Counted from the stretch's first letter, positions 1-6,867 are shown. The stretch is DNA of 12,096 bases from Citreimonas sp042096055 (GCF_042096055.1 NZ_JBELMH010000088.1:1-12096); one strand, 5' to 3'. Numbers and translations: made by a program. Notes: generated by a model not told the origin, from the sequence alone.

Positions 1-1617
1 CCCGGAACGACGTGATCTCGGCCGTGATGTCGCGCCCGAGGATGTTGACCGTCAGCGTGTCGCCCAGCGCCAGTCCCATCTCCTCGGCCTCTTCGGCGGC
101 GAAGCTGACCTGCGGCGGGCCGTCGTAATCCTCGGGCCACCATTCGCCCGCGGTCACCGTGGTGCGGTCGTCCGGCGTGTCCGAGTAGGTCACGCCGCGG
201 TCGCCCTCGATCACCCAGTGCCCCGGCGCGACCTCGCCCGCGGGGCGGTCGTTGATCCGGGCGATGATGCCGCGCAGCATCGGCGCGGTGTCGACGCGGC
301 TGACCGCCGGATCTCCGTCCAGCCGTTCACGAAAGCCCGCGATCTGGTCGGGCTGGATGTCGACGAAGAAATAGCTGGGCGCGACCTCGGGCAGGTCACG
401 CTGGATCGCGCCGCGCAGGTTGCCGTCGATCTGCCCGATCGCGGCCAGCACCGACAGGCCGAGGCCCAGCGACAGCACAACCGCGCCGGCGCCTTCGCCC
501 GGCCCGCCGATTGCCCCCAGCGCCCAGCGCAGCGCGGGTCGCCCGCGTGCGGACGGGGCCGCGCGTCGCGCCACCCAGCGGATGCCGCCCGCGGCCAGTG
601 CCAGCAGGACCAGCGCGCCGAGGATGCCACCCGCGGTCCACAGCGTCAGGAACGGACTGCCCGAGAACAGCCCCGCGAGCCCCACCAGCAGGATCAGCAG
701 GACAGCCGTCGTCACGATGTAGCGCGGCGCCGGCCAGGTGGCCGCGCTGGCCAGCGCGTCGCGGAACAGGGTCGCGGCGCGCACCTGCTCGGCCCGGGCC
801 AGCGGCCAGAGGGTGAAGATCAACGCGGTCAGCACACCGTAGAGCGCGGCCTCGAGCAGCGGTGCGGGATGCAGCGTGAACAGCGCCGGCACCGGCAGCG
901 CCTGCGCGATTACCGGGCCCAAGGCCAGCGGCACCAGCGCGCCCAGCACCAGCCCGATGCCGATGCCGAGGATGGACAGCGCGCCGATCTGCATGAAGTA
1001 TGTGGCGAAGATCACCTTCCGCGTCGCCCCCAGCGTGCGCAGCGTCGCGATCACCGGCGTCTTGCGCGCGAGGTAGGCGCGTACGGCGGACGACACGCCG
1101 ATGCCGCCCACGGCCAGACCAGAGAGCCCGACCAGCACCAGGAACGCACCCAGCCGGTCGACGAACCGCGCCACGCCCGGCGCGCCGTTGCGGGCGTCGC
1201 GCCAGCTCAGCCCCGTATCCTCGAAGCGGTCGAGCGCGTCCGCGCGCACCGCGTCCAGCTGCGCGCCGGGCGGCAGAAGCAGGCGGTACTCGGTCTCGAA
1301 CAGCGACCCTTCGGCCAGCAGGCCCGAGCCCTCCAGTGCCTCGGTCCGCACGATGGTGCGCGGCCCCAGGCCAAAGCCTTGGCCCACGTCGTCCGGCTCG
1401 CGCGCAAGGCGCGCGCGCAGCGTGAATTCCTGCTCGCCCAGCCGGAAGGTGTCGCCGGGGTTTAGGCCCAGCCGGTCGGCCAGAACCGGCGCCATGACCG
1501 CGCCGCGATCGGCCAGCGCCTCGTCCAGCGGCATGTCGGGTTCCAGAACGACCGAGCCCAGCAACGGGTAGGCCGCGTCGACCGACTTCACCTGCGTCAG
1601 CGCGCGCTCGGTCCCGG
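1..1617 (-). CDS. ABC transporter permease, FtsX/YbbP type (partial at both ends)
   Basis: This is the membrane subunit of an exporter-like ABC system. The reading frame is open on the minus strand from the assembly gap to the window edge, about 538 codons, with no stop. The first visible residues (GTERALTQVKSVDAAYPLLG) resemble the region around residues 90-110 of E. coli YbbP, so the start codon and first membrane span are missing in the gap. Strongly hydrophobic spans lie at roughly 1167-1075, 1020-930, 857-804, 725-665, 650-600 and 505-430. They are separated by a periplasmic-type loop rich in D, E and P, as expected for a duplicated FtsX-like permease of about 800 residues. The partner ATPase lies just upstream on the same strand. 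By family precedent the system may handle lipophilic or envelope substrates, but the substrate is unknown. Family assignment is firm; function is inferred. Confidence 0.88.
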
Positions 1618-1717
1618 NNNNNNNNNNNNNNNNNNNNNNNNNNNNNNNNNNNNNNNNNNNNNNNNNNNNNNNNNNNNNNNNNNNNNNNNNNNNNNNNNNN
1701 NNNNNNNNNNNNNNNNN
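1618..1717. other. Assembly gap (exactly 100 N)
   Basis: Positions 1618-1717 are exactly 100 unknown bases, the usual placeholder for a scaffold gap of unknown length. The gap removes the end of the ABC ATPase gene and the start of the permease gene. The flanking proteins suggest that more than 100 bases are really missing. Confidence 0.98.
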
Positions 1718-2401
1718 GCGCCTCGCCTGTCCCTCGGCCACGCGCCCGTCGGCCAGCGGCACCACGCGGTCGCAGCGGTCGGCAAGCTCGGCCGCGTGCG
1801 TCACCATCACCAGCGTAGAGCCGCGGTCGCGGGCCATGCCGAACAGCAACTCGACGATCGCGGATCCGGTCGCGGCGTCGAGGTTGCCGGTCGGCTCGTC
1901 CGCCAGAAGGATCGCCGGGCGCGGCGCCAGCGCGCGGGCCAGCGCGACGCGCTGCTGCTCGCCGCCCGACAGCTGGCTGGGGTAATGCTCGGCCCGGTGC
2001 TTCAGGCCGACGGCGTCAAGCTCGGCCGCGGCGCGGTCGAAGGCGTCGCGGTGCCCGGCCAGCTCCAGCGGCGTCGCCACGTTCTCCAGCGCCGTCATCG
2101 TGGGGATCAGGTGGAAGGACTGGAACACAACGCCCATGTTGTCGCGCCGGAACAGCGCCAGCGAATCCTCGTCCAGCGCGGTCAGGTCGCGGCCCAGCGC
2201 GACGACCTTGCCGGAGGTGGCACGTTCGAGCCCGCCCATCACCATCAGCAGCGACGACTTGCCCGAGCCGGAGGGCCCGATCAGGCCGACCGCCTCGCCC
2301 TGCCGCACGGTCAGGTCGATCCCGTGCAGGATTTCCACCGGCCCGGCATTGCCGTCCAGTCGCAAGGTCACATCTTCGAGGATAAGAACGGGATCGGACA
2401 T
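1718..2401 (-). CDS. ABC transporter ATP-binding protein, YbbA/LolD type (3' end in gap)
   Basis: This is the cytoplasmic ATPase that would power the adjacent FtsX-type permease. All the ATPase motifs are intact: Walker A GPSGSGKSS at residues 42-50, Q-loop glutamine at 94, signature LSGGEQQRVALARAL at 144-158, Walker B ILLADEP at 164-170, D-loop GNLD at 172-175 and switch His at 202. The 228 visible codons already match the family's usual length (E. coli YbbA is 228 aa), so only a few C-terminal residues should be lost in the gap. No stop is visible. The start chosen is the ATG at 2401-2399, giving MSDPVLILEDVTL. Its Shine-Dalgarno match is weak (AGGA, 11 bases upstream). Only 18 bases separate it from the start of the divergent esterase, so its promoter must overlap the beginning of that gene. 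LolD is a close alternative, but the permease and esterase neighbours favour YbbA. Confidence 0.92.
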
Positions 2402-2419
2402 AACGAAGGGGGTCCTGCC

Positions 2420-3115
2420 ATGACGGGTCTGGTGACATATGGTCTGCGCGCCATCGGCCTCAAGGCCGCGATCGTGCTTGGGATGCTGTCGGGCGCGCCG
2501 GCGATGGCGCAGCAGACCGACATCCTGGCGCTGGGCGACAGCCTGACGCAAGGCTACGGGCTGATCGAGCAGGAGGGCTTCGTGCCTCAGCTGCGCGCCT
2601 GGCTGGCCGAGCGCGGCCATGACGTGCGCATCGTCAACGCGGGCGTGTCGGGCGACACCACGGCGGGCGGGCTCAGCCGGGTGGAATGGTCCCTGACGCC
2701 CGAGATCGACGCCATGATCGTAGCGCTGGGCGGCAACGACCTGCTGCGCGGCATCGACCCCTCGGTCGCCCGCGCGAACCTCGACGGCATCCTGCAGGTC
2801 GCGGCCGAGCGTGATCTAGACGTCCTGCTGATCGGGCTGACGGCGCCGGGCAATTACGGCGCGGCGTACAAGGAAAGCTTCGACGCGATCTATCCCGACC
2901 TCGCCGAGGATTACGACACCGTCTACCTCGAGGATTTCTTTGCCGGGCTGCGCGGGCCGGACGGCGGGATGCCGGATCCCGGCCGCTACATGCAGGCCGA
3001 CGGGATCCACCCCGACGCGGAAGGGGTCGCGCGCATCGTCGAGACCGTCGGCCCAAAGGTCGAGACGCTGATCGAGGAGGTCCGGGCAGCTGACGCCGCA
3101 GCCGACCAGGAATAA
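2420..3115 (+). CDS. tesA: Secreted SGNH/GDSL arylesterase, TesA type
   Basis: This is a predicted periplasmic lysophospholipase/arylesterase of the SGNH hydrolase family, 231 aa. It has a signal peptide with a hydrophobic core at about residues 13-25 and a likely cleavage site after AMA (30/31). The four SGNH blocks are present: GDSLTQGYG with nucleophile Ser41, VSGDTTAGG with Gly78, GGND with Asn106, and DGIHPD with Asp194 and His197. The ATG at 2420 is chosen because a good ribosome-binding site (GAAGGGGG, 2405-2412) precedes it. The frame stays open upstream, but that stretch is antisense to the ABC ATPase and does not resemble protein. Head-to-head with the ABC system, as in many proteobacteria. 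Family members cleave acyl esters, thioesters and lysophospholipids; the true substrate cannot be read from sequence. Confidence 0.93.
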   Translation: MTGLVTYGLRAIGLKAAIVLGMLSGAPAMAQQTDILALGDSLTQGYGLIEQEGFVPQLRAWLAERGHDVRIVNAGVSGDTTAGGLSRVEWSLTPEIDAMIVALGGNDLLRGIDPSVARANLDGILQVAAERDLDVLLIGLTAPGNYGAAYKESFDAIYPDLAEDYDTVYLEDFFAGLRGPDGGMPDPGRYMQADGIHPDAEGVARIVETVGPKVETLIEEVRAADAAADQE

Positions 3116-3157
3116 TCGAAGCACCGCATCTTGCCTCTGCGCCGTGTCGCGCCATTT

Positions 3158-3175
3158 CCCCGTTGGTCAACGGGG
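3158..3175 (+). promoter_or_regulatory. Hairpin overlapping the Shine-Dalgarno of the 87-aa gene
   Basis: CCCCGTT-GGTC-AACGGGG forms a perfect 7-bp stem with a four-base loop. The 3' arm supplies the first four G residues of GGGGAGAG (3172-3179), the ribosome-binding site for the ATG at 3185. No U-run follows, so it is a poor intrinsic terminator for tesA. It could instead limit translation of the small gene. The structure is visible in the sequence; the regulatory role is inferred. Confidence 0.4.
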
Positions 3176-3184
3176 AGAGTGACG

Positions 3185-3448
3185 ATGTCCAACACCGAAA
3201 CCCGCATGCGCAGCGTCGAGGAAAGCCGCGCGCTCGAGTCGCGGTACCGCGCCGCGCGCGCCGAAATCGAACGCGGCCGCAGGATTGAGGCCGGCCAGTC
3301 CGGTGCGCTGGTCTATGCTGCGCTGGCCCTAAACGACACGTTCGAGCGTAGCCCCGCGCTGTCGCGGCTGTCGCACTTGGCGCAGCTGTTCTGCATCGCG
3401 GCGCTGTTCATCGTGCCGAACCTGTTGGCTATCTACGTCCTGTTCTGA
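3185..3448 (+). CDS. Small single-span membrane protein, unknown function (87 aa)
   Basis: I do not recognise a named family. The first 50 or so residues are hydrophilic and charged, with repeated R/E pairs (ESRALESRYRAARAEIERGRR) typical of a helix or short coiled coil. They are followed by a short AGQSGALVYAALALND segment. The C-terminus is one hydrophobic span, about residues 66-87 (QLFCIAALFIVPNLLAIYVLF), ending right at the stop, as in tail-anchored proteins. The ATG at 3185 is preferred because GGGGAGAG sits 5 bases upstream. An upstream start at 3131 would add an unconvincing R/P-rich stretch. It lies 69 bases after tesA on the same strand and may share its transcript. It ends only 5 bases from the convergent flavoprotein gene. 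Coding status is supported by the ribosome-binding site and coherent membrane span; function is unknown. Confidence 0.72.
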   Translation: MSNTETRMRSVEESRALESRYRAARAEIERGRRIEAGQSGALVYAALALNDTFERSPALSRLSHLAQLFCIAALFIVPNLLAIYVLF

Positions 3449-3453
3449 CGGGT

Positions 3454-4614
3454 CTAGCCGCCGCGCAACGCGCGCAGGGCGAAACCGGGCAGGCGCAGGG
3501 CCATGCGGCGCATGATGGGGCCATAATCGGTCTGGCCGTCGAGCATCGCCAAGTATTCGCGCCGGAGAGTACGCGATTCGCGGAAACTGCGCAGGAAGGC
3601 CGGGCGCAGGCTTTCGCGGAAAAGGATGGGGCGCAGCCGGGACGCGTGGCGCAGGGCCGTGTGGATGGGCGCGATCCGCTTGCGGTAGATCGGCAGCGCG
3701 CGATCCGGCGCGCCTTGAGCCAGCGCCTCGATGCAGGCGCGCGCGGCCTCGGCACCGCTCAGCATCGCGTGCGCGATTCCTTCTCCGGTGATCGGGTCGA
3801 CCAGCCCGGCGGCGTCGCCTGCCAGCAGGACGCGGCCGCGGCCGGGCACGGATCGGAACGCGCCGAACGGCAGGAACTGGCCCTTGATCCGCGAGGTCCC
3901 TCGGACGCCGAGCGTCTCGAGGTAGCGGTGCAGCGCGCCCTTCATGTCGGCGTTGCGGCTATGCACGCCGCCGACGCCGATCGTGACACCGGACGGCTTC
4001 GGGAAGTGCCAGCCATAGCCCCAATCCGCCGCGCCGAAATCGATGCGAAGGGGCGCGTCCGGGGCCGGCTCCGGCAACTCGACCTCGAGCGCGAAGCCGA
4101 TCGTCCGGTGATCGAAGGCGGCACCGAAGAGCTGCCGCGCGGTCGGGCTGTTGACCCCGTCGGCCGCGACGATCAGCGGCGTGCGCAGCTGGCAGCCGCC
4201 CAGGGCGATCGTCCCTGCGTCGGGATCCAGCGTTCCAGATTGTCCGGTGAAATCGATCGCGCCGGCGCGTAGCGCCTGTTCGACCAAGGCGTGGTCAAAG
4301 CTGAACCGCATGCCCAGATGCAAGGGGGGCGCGTCGCGATCGATGCCGAGATCCTCGCCGAACGCATGGAACGCTATCGCGTCACGACGCGCCAGCGGAA
4401 CCGGGGGCATGTCGTTGCCAAAGATATCGCGGTAGAGGCGCATGCTGCGCCCGGTCAGGCCGCCTCCGCACAGCTTGTCGCGCGGAAACCGCCTTGGATC
4501 GACAAGGGCCACCGCAAGCCCTGCCTTGGCTGCGGTAAACGCGGCCGAGGCGCCGGCGGGGCCCCCGCCCAGCACGATCAGATCGACATCGCGCTGGCGC
4601 GGAGCGTCGGTCAA
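3454..4614 (-). CDS. Geranylgeranyl-reductase-family FAD-dependent oxidoreductase
   Basis: This is a predicted flavoprotein of 386 aa that would reduce or oxidise a lipid-like or aromatic substrate. It has an N-terminal Rossmann motif (VDLIVLGGGPAGAS, about residues 10-23), the family signature DKLCGGGLTGRS at 46-57, the AADGVNSPTAR motif at 150-160, an aromatic WGYGWHFPK stretch at 198-206 resembling the substrate-cavity motif of geranylgeranyl reductases, and the FAD-binding LLAGDAAGLVDPITGEG at 263-279. The start is the TTG at 4614-4612. It overlaps the TGA of the upstream transpeptidase (TTGA) and puts the Rossmann motif at the usual distance from the N-terminus. The open frame extends to 4899, but that part is out-of-frame transpeptidase sequence. 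No photosynthesis genes are nearby, so BchP is not supported; the substrate is unknown. Confidence 0.87.
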   Translation of the reverse strand: MTDAPRQRDVDLIVLGGGPAGASAAFTAAKAGLAVALVDPRRFPRDKLCGGGLTGRSMRLYRDIFGNDMPPVPLARRDAIAFHAFGEDLGIDRDAPPLHLGMRFSFDHALVEQALRAGAIDFTGQSGTLDPDAGTIALGGCQLRTPLIVAADGVNSPTARQLFGAAFDHRTIGFALEVELPEPAPDAPLRIDFGAADWGYGWHFPKPSGVTIGVGGVHSRNADMKGALHRYLETLGVRGTSRIKGQFLPFGAFRSVPGRGRVLLAGDAAGLVDPITGEGIAHAMLSGAEAARACIEALAQGAPDRALPIYRKRIAPIHTALRHASRLRPILFRESLRPAFLRSFRESRTLRREYLAMLDGQTDYGPIMRRMALRLPGFALRALRGG

Positions 4615-5159
4615 AGGACGGTGACGGTCGCTCCGATCGGGACCCGGGTGTAGAGGTCCTTCACGTGCTCGTTCAGCATCCGGATGCAGCCGTTCGACAC
4701 GGACCGGCCGATGGTCTGCGGCGCCGTGGTACCGTGGATGCGGTAGAACGTGTCGCGGCCGTTCTGAAACAGGTACAGCGCCCGCGCACCGAGCGGGTTG
4801 GTCGGACCGCCGGGCTGCACGTAGTCGTTGTTGATGAATTCCTGGTACAGTTGCGGCTCGCGTTCGATCATCTCGTTGGTCGGACGCCAGGTCGGCCATT
4901 CTTTCTTGGCGCCGATGCGGGCGGTGCCGGTGAACTCGAGGCCCGCGCGACCGACGCCGACGCCGTAGCGGATCGCCTGCCCAGGCGCTTCGATGAAGTA
5001 TAGGAAGTGGGCGCGGGGCAGGATGATGATCTGCCCGGGCTCCAGATCCTGCCGGATCGAGACGGTCTGCGGCCGAAGCGGCGGCTCGAGCTCGAAAGCC
5101 GCGGCGGGGGCAGCGGCGAGTGCCGCGGCGGATGCCAGGAAAAGGCGGCGCGTGTGCAT
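4611..5159 (-). CDS. L,D-transpeptidase (YkuD domain) with Tat-type signal
   Basis: This is a predicted periplasmic enzyme of 182 aa that forms 3-3 peptidoglycan cross-links or anchors proteins to the wall. The YkuD active site is complete: IHGT with His142, then SVSNGCIRM with catalytic Cys158 and Arg160. The N-terminus MHTRRLFLASAAALAAAPAA has a twin-arginine pattern (T-R-R-L-F-L) and an alanine-rich core, with likely cleavage after residue 21. The ATG at 5159 is chosen because AAGGA lies 7 bases upstream; a TTG six codons earlier lacks such a site. The length is close to the short single-domain YkuD enzymes of this group, with no LysM or PG-binding domain. The next gene overlaps the stop by 4 bases, so the two should be co-translated. 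It lies 104 bases after the MotE-like gene on the same strand. Confidence 0.93.
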   Translation of the reverse strand: MHTRRLFLASAAALAAAPAAAFELEPPLRPQTVSIRQDLEPGQIIILPRAHFLYFIEAPGQAIRYGVGVGRAGLEFTGTARIGAKKEWPTWRPTNEMIEREPQLYQEFINNDYVQPGGPTNPLGARALYLFQNGRDTFYRIHGTTAPQTIGRSVSNGCIRMLNEHVKDLYTRVPIGATVTVL

Positions 5160-5228
5160 GGGCCGTTCCTTCTTCAAAGTGGATGCAGGCAGTGGACGGG
5201 CGGCCCCGCGCCAGCCTGCGTTTGATGC

Positions 5229-5260
5229 ATATTACTTAAGGACCGCGCCGGATTGCGCAA
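5229..5260 (-). promoter_or_regulatory. Possible promoter for the transpeptidase/flavoprotein pair
   Basis: The only AT-rich patch in the 104-base gap between the MotE-like gene and the transpeptidase lies at 5222-5240. Read on the minus strand it contains TAATAT (5234-5229), a good -10-like hexamer. TTGCGC (5260-5255) lies upstream, but the spacing of 20 is too long for a standard promoter; TAAGTA with spacing 16 is an alternative. It suggests that the pair has its own start rather than reading through from the flagellar genes. Weak evidence. Confidence 0.3.
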
Positions 5261-5263
5261 CCT

Positions 5264-5929
5264 TTACTCGGTCGGAGCCTCGGCGTTTCGGCCGGCCACG
5301 ATGACGCTGATCGTGTAGGCCACGCGCGGCGGCAACCCTGCCAGGATCGCGGCGGCCGCGTCGGGCCGCATCCGGCCGAGGAAGCCGGCGGCGAATTCGG
5401 GGTCCATCTCGGAGAAGAGGGAGGCCGCGTCCTTGGGCTTCATCCGCGCATAGACGTCGGTCAGCTGCACGATGTCGGTCTCCGCCGCCGTGCTGGACAG
5501 CGTCATCGTCTCCTTCAGGCGCGCTTCGGCCGCTTCGAGCGCGGCGAGCTTCTCCTCGATCTCGGTTTCGGCCACCAGAAGCGCCTGCATGCGCATGTCC
5601 AGCGCGGTCTCGCGCGTCTTCAGCCGGGCTTCACGTTCTTCGAGCGCGGACAGCAGCGGGGCGATATCCGCCTCGGCCACACGCTCGACCCTCACCTCGG
5701 GGTTTGTCGCGTCGGTCGCGGCTTCGGCTTCGTCCGGTTGCGCCATGAGCCCGGGCAGTTCCAGCGCCACCGCGTCGCCAGCGCCATTCAGGCCGCGCAG
5801 GATCGCCGAGGCGATCAGCAGCCCGCCGATCGTGGCCAGCGCGCCGCGCGTGCGGCGGCGCGGCTTGCGCGCAGGCGCCTTGCGCTGGGCCGATGGCCCG
5901 GCGGCGGCACGTTGAGGCCGGGCCGCCAT
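5264..5929 (-). CDS. MotE-like flagellar protein (TM + coiled coil + MgtE_N domain)
   Basis: This 221-aa protein is probably a flagellar motor-associated periplasmic factor. In order it has an Arg/Lys/Pro-rich cytoplasmic tail (residues 1-29), one membrane span (about 30-47), a Glu/Arg/Leu-rich coiled coil (about 88-143), and a C-terminal MgtE intracellular-N-like domain (about 153-213, with YARMKPKDAASLFSEMD and FLGRMRPDAAAAIL repeats). This layout is that of MotE, described in rhizobia as a chaperone of the stator-linked protein MotC, but no motC is seen here. The ATG at 5929 is preferred because GGAGG lies 6 bases upstream and the start overlaps the preceding stop (TGATG). A GTG one codon earlier is too close to the ribosome-binding site. 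Last gene of the fliL run. Domain layout is clear; the motor role rests on context. Confidence 0.8.
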   Translation of the reverse strand: MAARPQRAAAGPSAQRKAPARKPRRRTRGALATIGGLLIASAILRGLNGAGDAVALELPGLMAQPDEAEAATDATNPEVRVERVAEADIAPLLSALEEREARLKTRETALDMRMQALLVAETEIEEKLAALEAAEARLKETMTLSSTAAETDIVQLTDVYARMKPKDAASLFSEMDPEFAAGFLGRMRPDAAAAILAGLPPRVAYTISVIVAGRNAEAPTE

Positions 5930-6288
5930 CACAGCCCTCCGGCGCGCGAATGCCGCAGGAACACCGTGTCCTTCGGTTCGACCTCGTGCGCGGCGTCCTT
6001 GTCCTTGGGCAGGTCATGCATGGACGCGACGAGCAGTTCGAGCCGTCGTGCCACGCCCTCGGCCCGCTCGGTCAGGGCGGTCAGTGATTCGGCGGACTCG
6101 CCGGCCGACTTGCGCGCGCTCGAGACGCTGCGCGACAGGTCGTCGACCTGCACGGACAGCACCGCGACCGCTCCGCCGACGCCGGTTTCCAGGTCGGTGA
6201 AGCGCGTCAGGCGACGCGACAGCACGAAACAGTAGAAACCCGCGCCCAAGGCACCGGCGACAAGCAGGATGTCTGCGATCAGGTCCAT
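5929..6288 (-). CDS. Conserved-looking flagellar-locus protein, single TM plus coiled coil (119 aa)
   Basis: Function is not known. The protein begins with a membrane span (about residues 5-24, IADILLVAGALGAGFYCFVL), then a basic SRRLTRF segment that should face the cytoplasm, then a Gly/Val stretch (LETGVGGAVAVLSVQVDDLS), a helical heptad-like region (about 47-90), and a charged tail with Lys-Asp-Lys. The start ATG at 6288 has GGTGGA just upstream and lies 11 bases after fliL. The stop overlaps the start of the MotE-like gene, so all three genes look co-translated. The position between FliL and MotE argues for a role at the stator or basal body. It may belong with the DUF6468-type proteins found near flagellar genes in alphaproteobacteria, which I cannot verify here. 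Confidence 0.82.
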   Translation of the reverse strand: MDLIADILLVAGALGAGFYCFVLSRRLTRFTDLETGVGGAVAVLSVQVDDLSRSVSSARKSAGESAESLTALTERAEGVARRLELLVASMHDLPKDKDAAHEVEPKDTVFLRHSRAGGL

Positions 6289-6299
6289 TTCCACCCCTC

Positions 6300-6806
6300 T
6301 CAGTTTACGATGAATTCGAGCACGAGCAGATCGCGCACGTGATCGTCGCCGGCGACGAGTTTCACCCGCCGCAGAAGCTGCGACCGCAGCTGGATGAGCG
6401 CGCCCGGCGCTTCGAACTCGGCGGGTTCGAGCGCGCGGAGGTAGCTGTTGAGCACATCCTGGACGCGCGGCACTATCGCCGAGACGCTCGCCGTGTGCGC
6501 GGCCGGCACCTCGAGGCTGGCACGGAACCGCAGCGTGCGTCCGTCCGACGCGGGACCGAGCCCGATGACGATGGGGGGAACCTCGACGAATCCCACGTCG
6601 CCCAGCGGCGTGAGATCCTGGTAAGCGCTGTCCTTGGCGCTTTCTCCCGCATGACCCTTGTCCGCGCCGAACAGACCCAGCGGGTCCTTCTGCACGACGA
6701 AGAATCCGCCGGCGCCGCCCAGAACGGCCAGCACCGCGCCGATGATCAGCGGCATCTTCGAGGATTTCTTCCCCTCGGCAGGGGCGTCGACCGTAGCGTC
6801 CGCCAT
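6300..6806 (-). CDS. fliL: Flagellar basal body-associated protein FliL
   Basis: FliL is an inner-membrane protein that surrounds the stator and supports torque. This copy has 168 aa: a short cytoplasmic tail ending in Lys residues (GKKSSK, 12-17), one membrane span (about 18-38, PLIIGAVLAVLGGAGGFFVV), a linker, and a periplasmic domain (about 72-168) with the family pattern VEVPPIVIGL, the central RFRASLEV strand, VPRVQDVLNSYLRAL, and the closing VRDLLVLEFIVN. The ATG at 6806 is chosen because AGAGG sits 6 bases upstream; a TTG two codons earlier is less likely. First gene of the leftward flagellar run, divergent from fliF. A -10-like TATCTA (6839-6834) and a CtrA-like box lie upstream. Confidence 0.93.
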   Translation of the reverse strand: MADATVDAPAEGKKSSKMPLIIGAVLAVLGGAGGFFVVQKDPLGLFGADKGHAGESAKDSAYQDLTPLGDVGFVEVPPIVIGLGPASDGRTLRFRASLEVPAAHTASVSAIVPRVQDVLNSYLRALEPAEFEAPGALIQLRSQLLRRVKLVAGDDHVRDLLVLEFIVN

Positions 6807-6833
6807 GTCCAACCTCTTCTGTGGTTCGAGGGT

Positions 6834-6839
6834 TAGATA
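6834..6839 (-). promoter_or_regulatory. -10-like hexamer for fliL
   Basis: TATCTA on the minus strand lies 12 bases from the near edge of the CtrA-like box, so the box would cover the -35 zone. Transcription would begin near 6828, about 22 bases before the fliL ATG. Predicted from pattern only. Confidence 0.35.
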
Positions 6840-6851
6840 GACGCAAAGGGG

Positions 6852-6867
6852 CTAACCGATTGTTAAG
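6852..6867. promoter_or_regulatory. Candidate CtrA-binding site shared by fliL and fliF
   Basis: CTAACCGATTGTTAAG matches the alphaproteobacterial CtrA consensus TTAAC-N5-GTTAAC with one mismatch in each half-site. The half-site spacing is exact (TTAA-N7-TTAA) and the element is palindromic. It sits near the middle of the 117-base region between fliL and fliF, 12 bases from a leftward -10-like hexamer and 10 bases from a rightward one. This fits activation of both flagellar runs from one dimer site. In several Rhodobacterales, flagellar genes depend on CtrA (established knowledge). Actual binding is inferred. Confidence 0.55.

Noticed and set aside
218..1465. A 415-codon plus-strand open frame
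   Set aside because: Antisense to the ABC permease, whose membrane spans and YbbP-like motifs are clear. The plus-strand translation is low-complexity R/Q/A/G.
1796..2419. A 208-codon upstream extension of tesA
   Set aside because: It is antisense to the ABC ATPase, has no recognisable domain, and would place the signal peptide in the middle of the protein.
3454..4614. Calling the flavoprotein BchP (bacteriochlorophyll geranylgeranyl reductase)
   Set aside because: No bch, crt or puf genes are nearby, and family membership alone does not define the substrate.
4615..4899. A 95-codon N-terminal extension of the flavoprotein
   Set aside because: It lies in the transpeptidase gene in another frame and would bury the Rossmann motif. 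The TTG at 4614 fits the family.
5185..5219. A terminator between the MotE-like gene and the transpeptidase
   Set aside because: GCAGGC (5185-5190) and GCCTGC (5214-5219) can pair around a small inner stem (5199-5202 with 5209-5212), but the loop is long and no U-run follows. The element is too weak to call.
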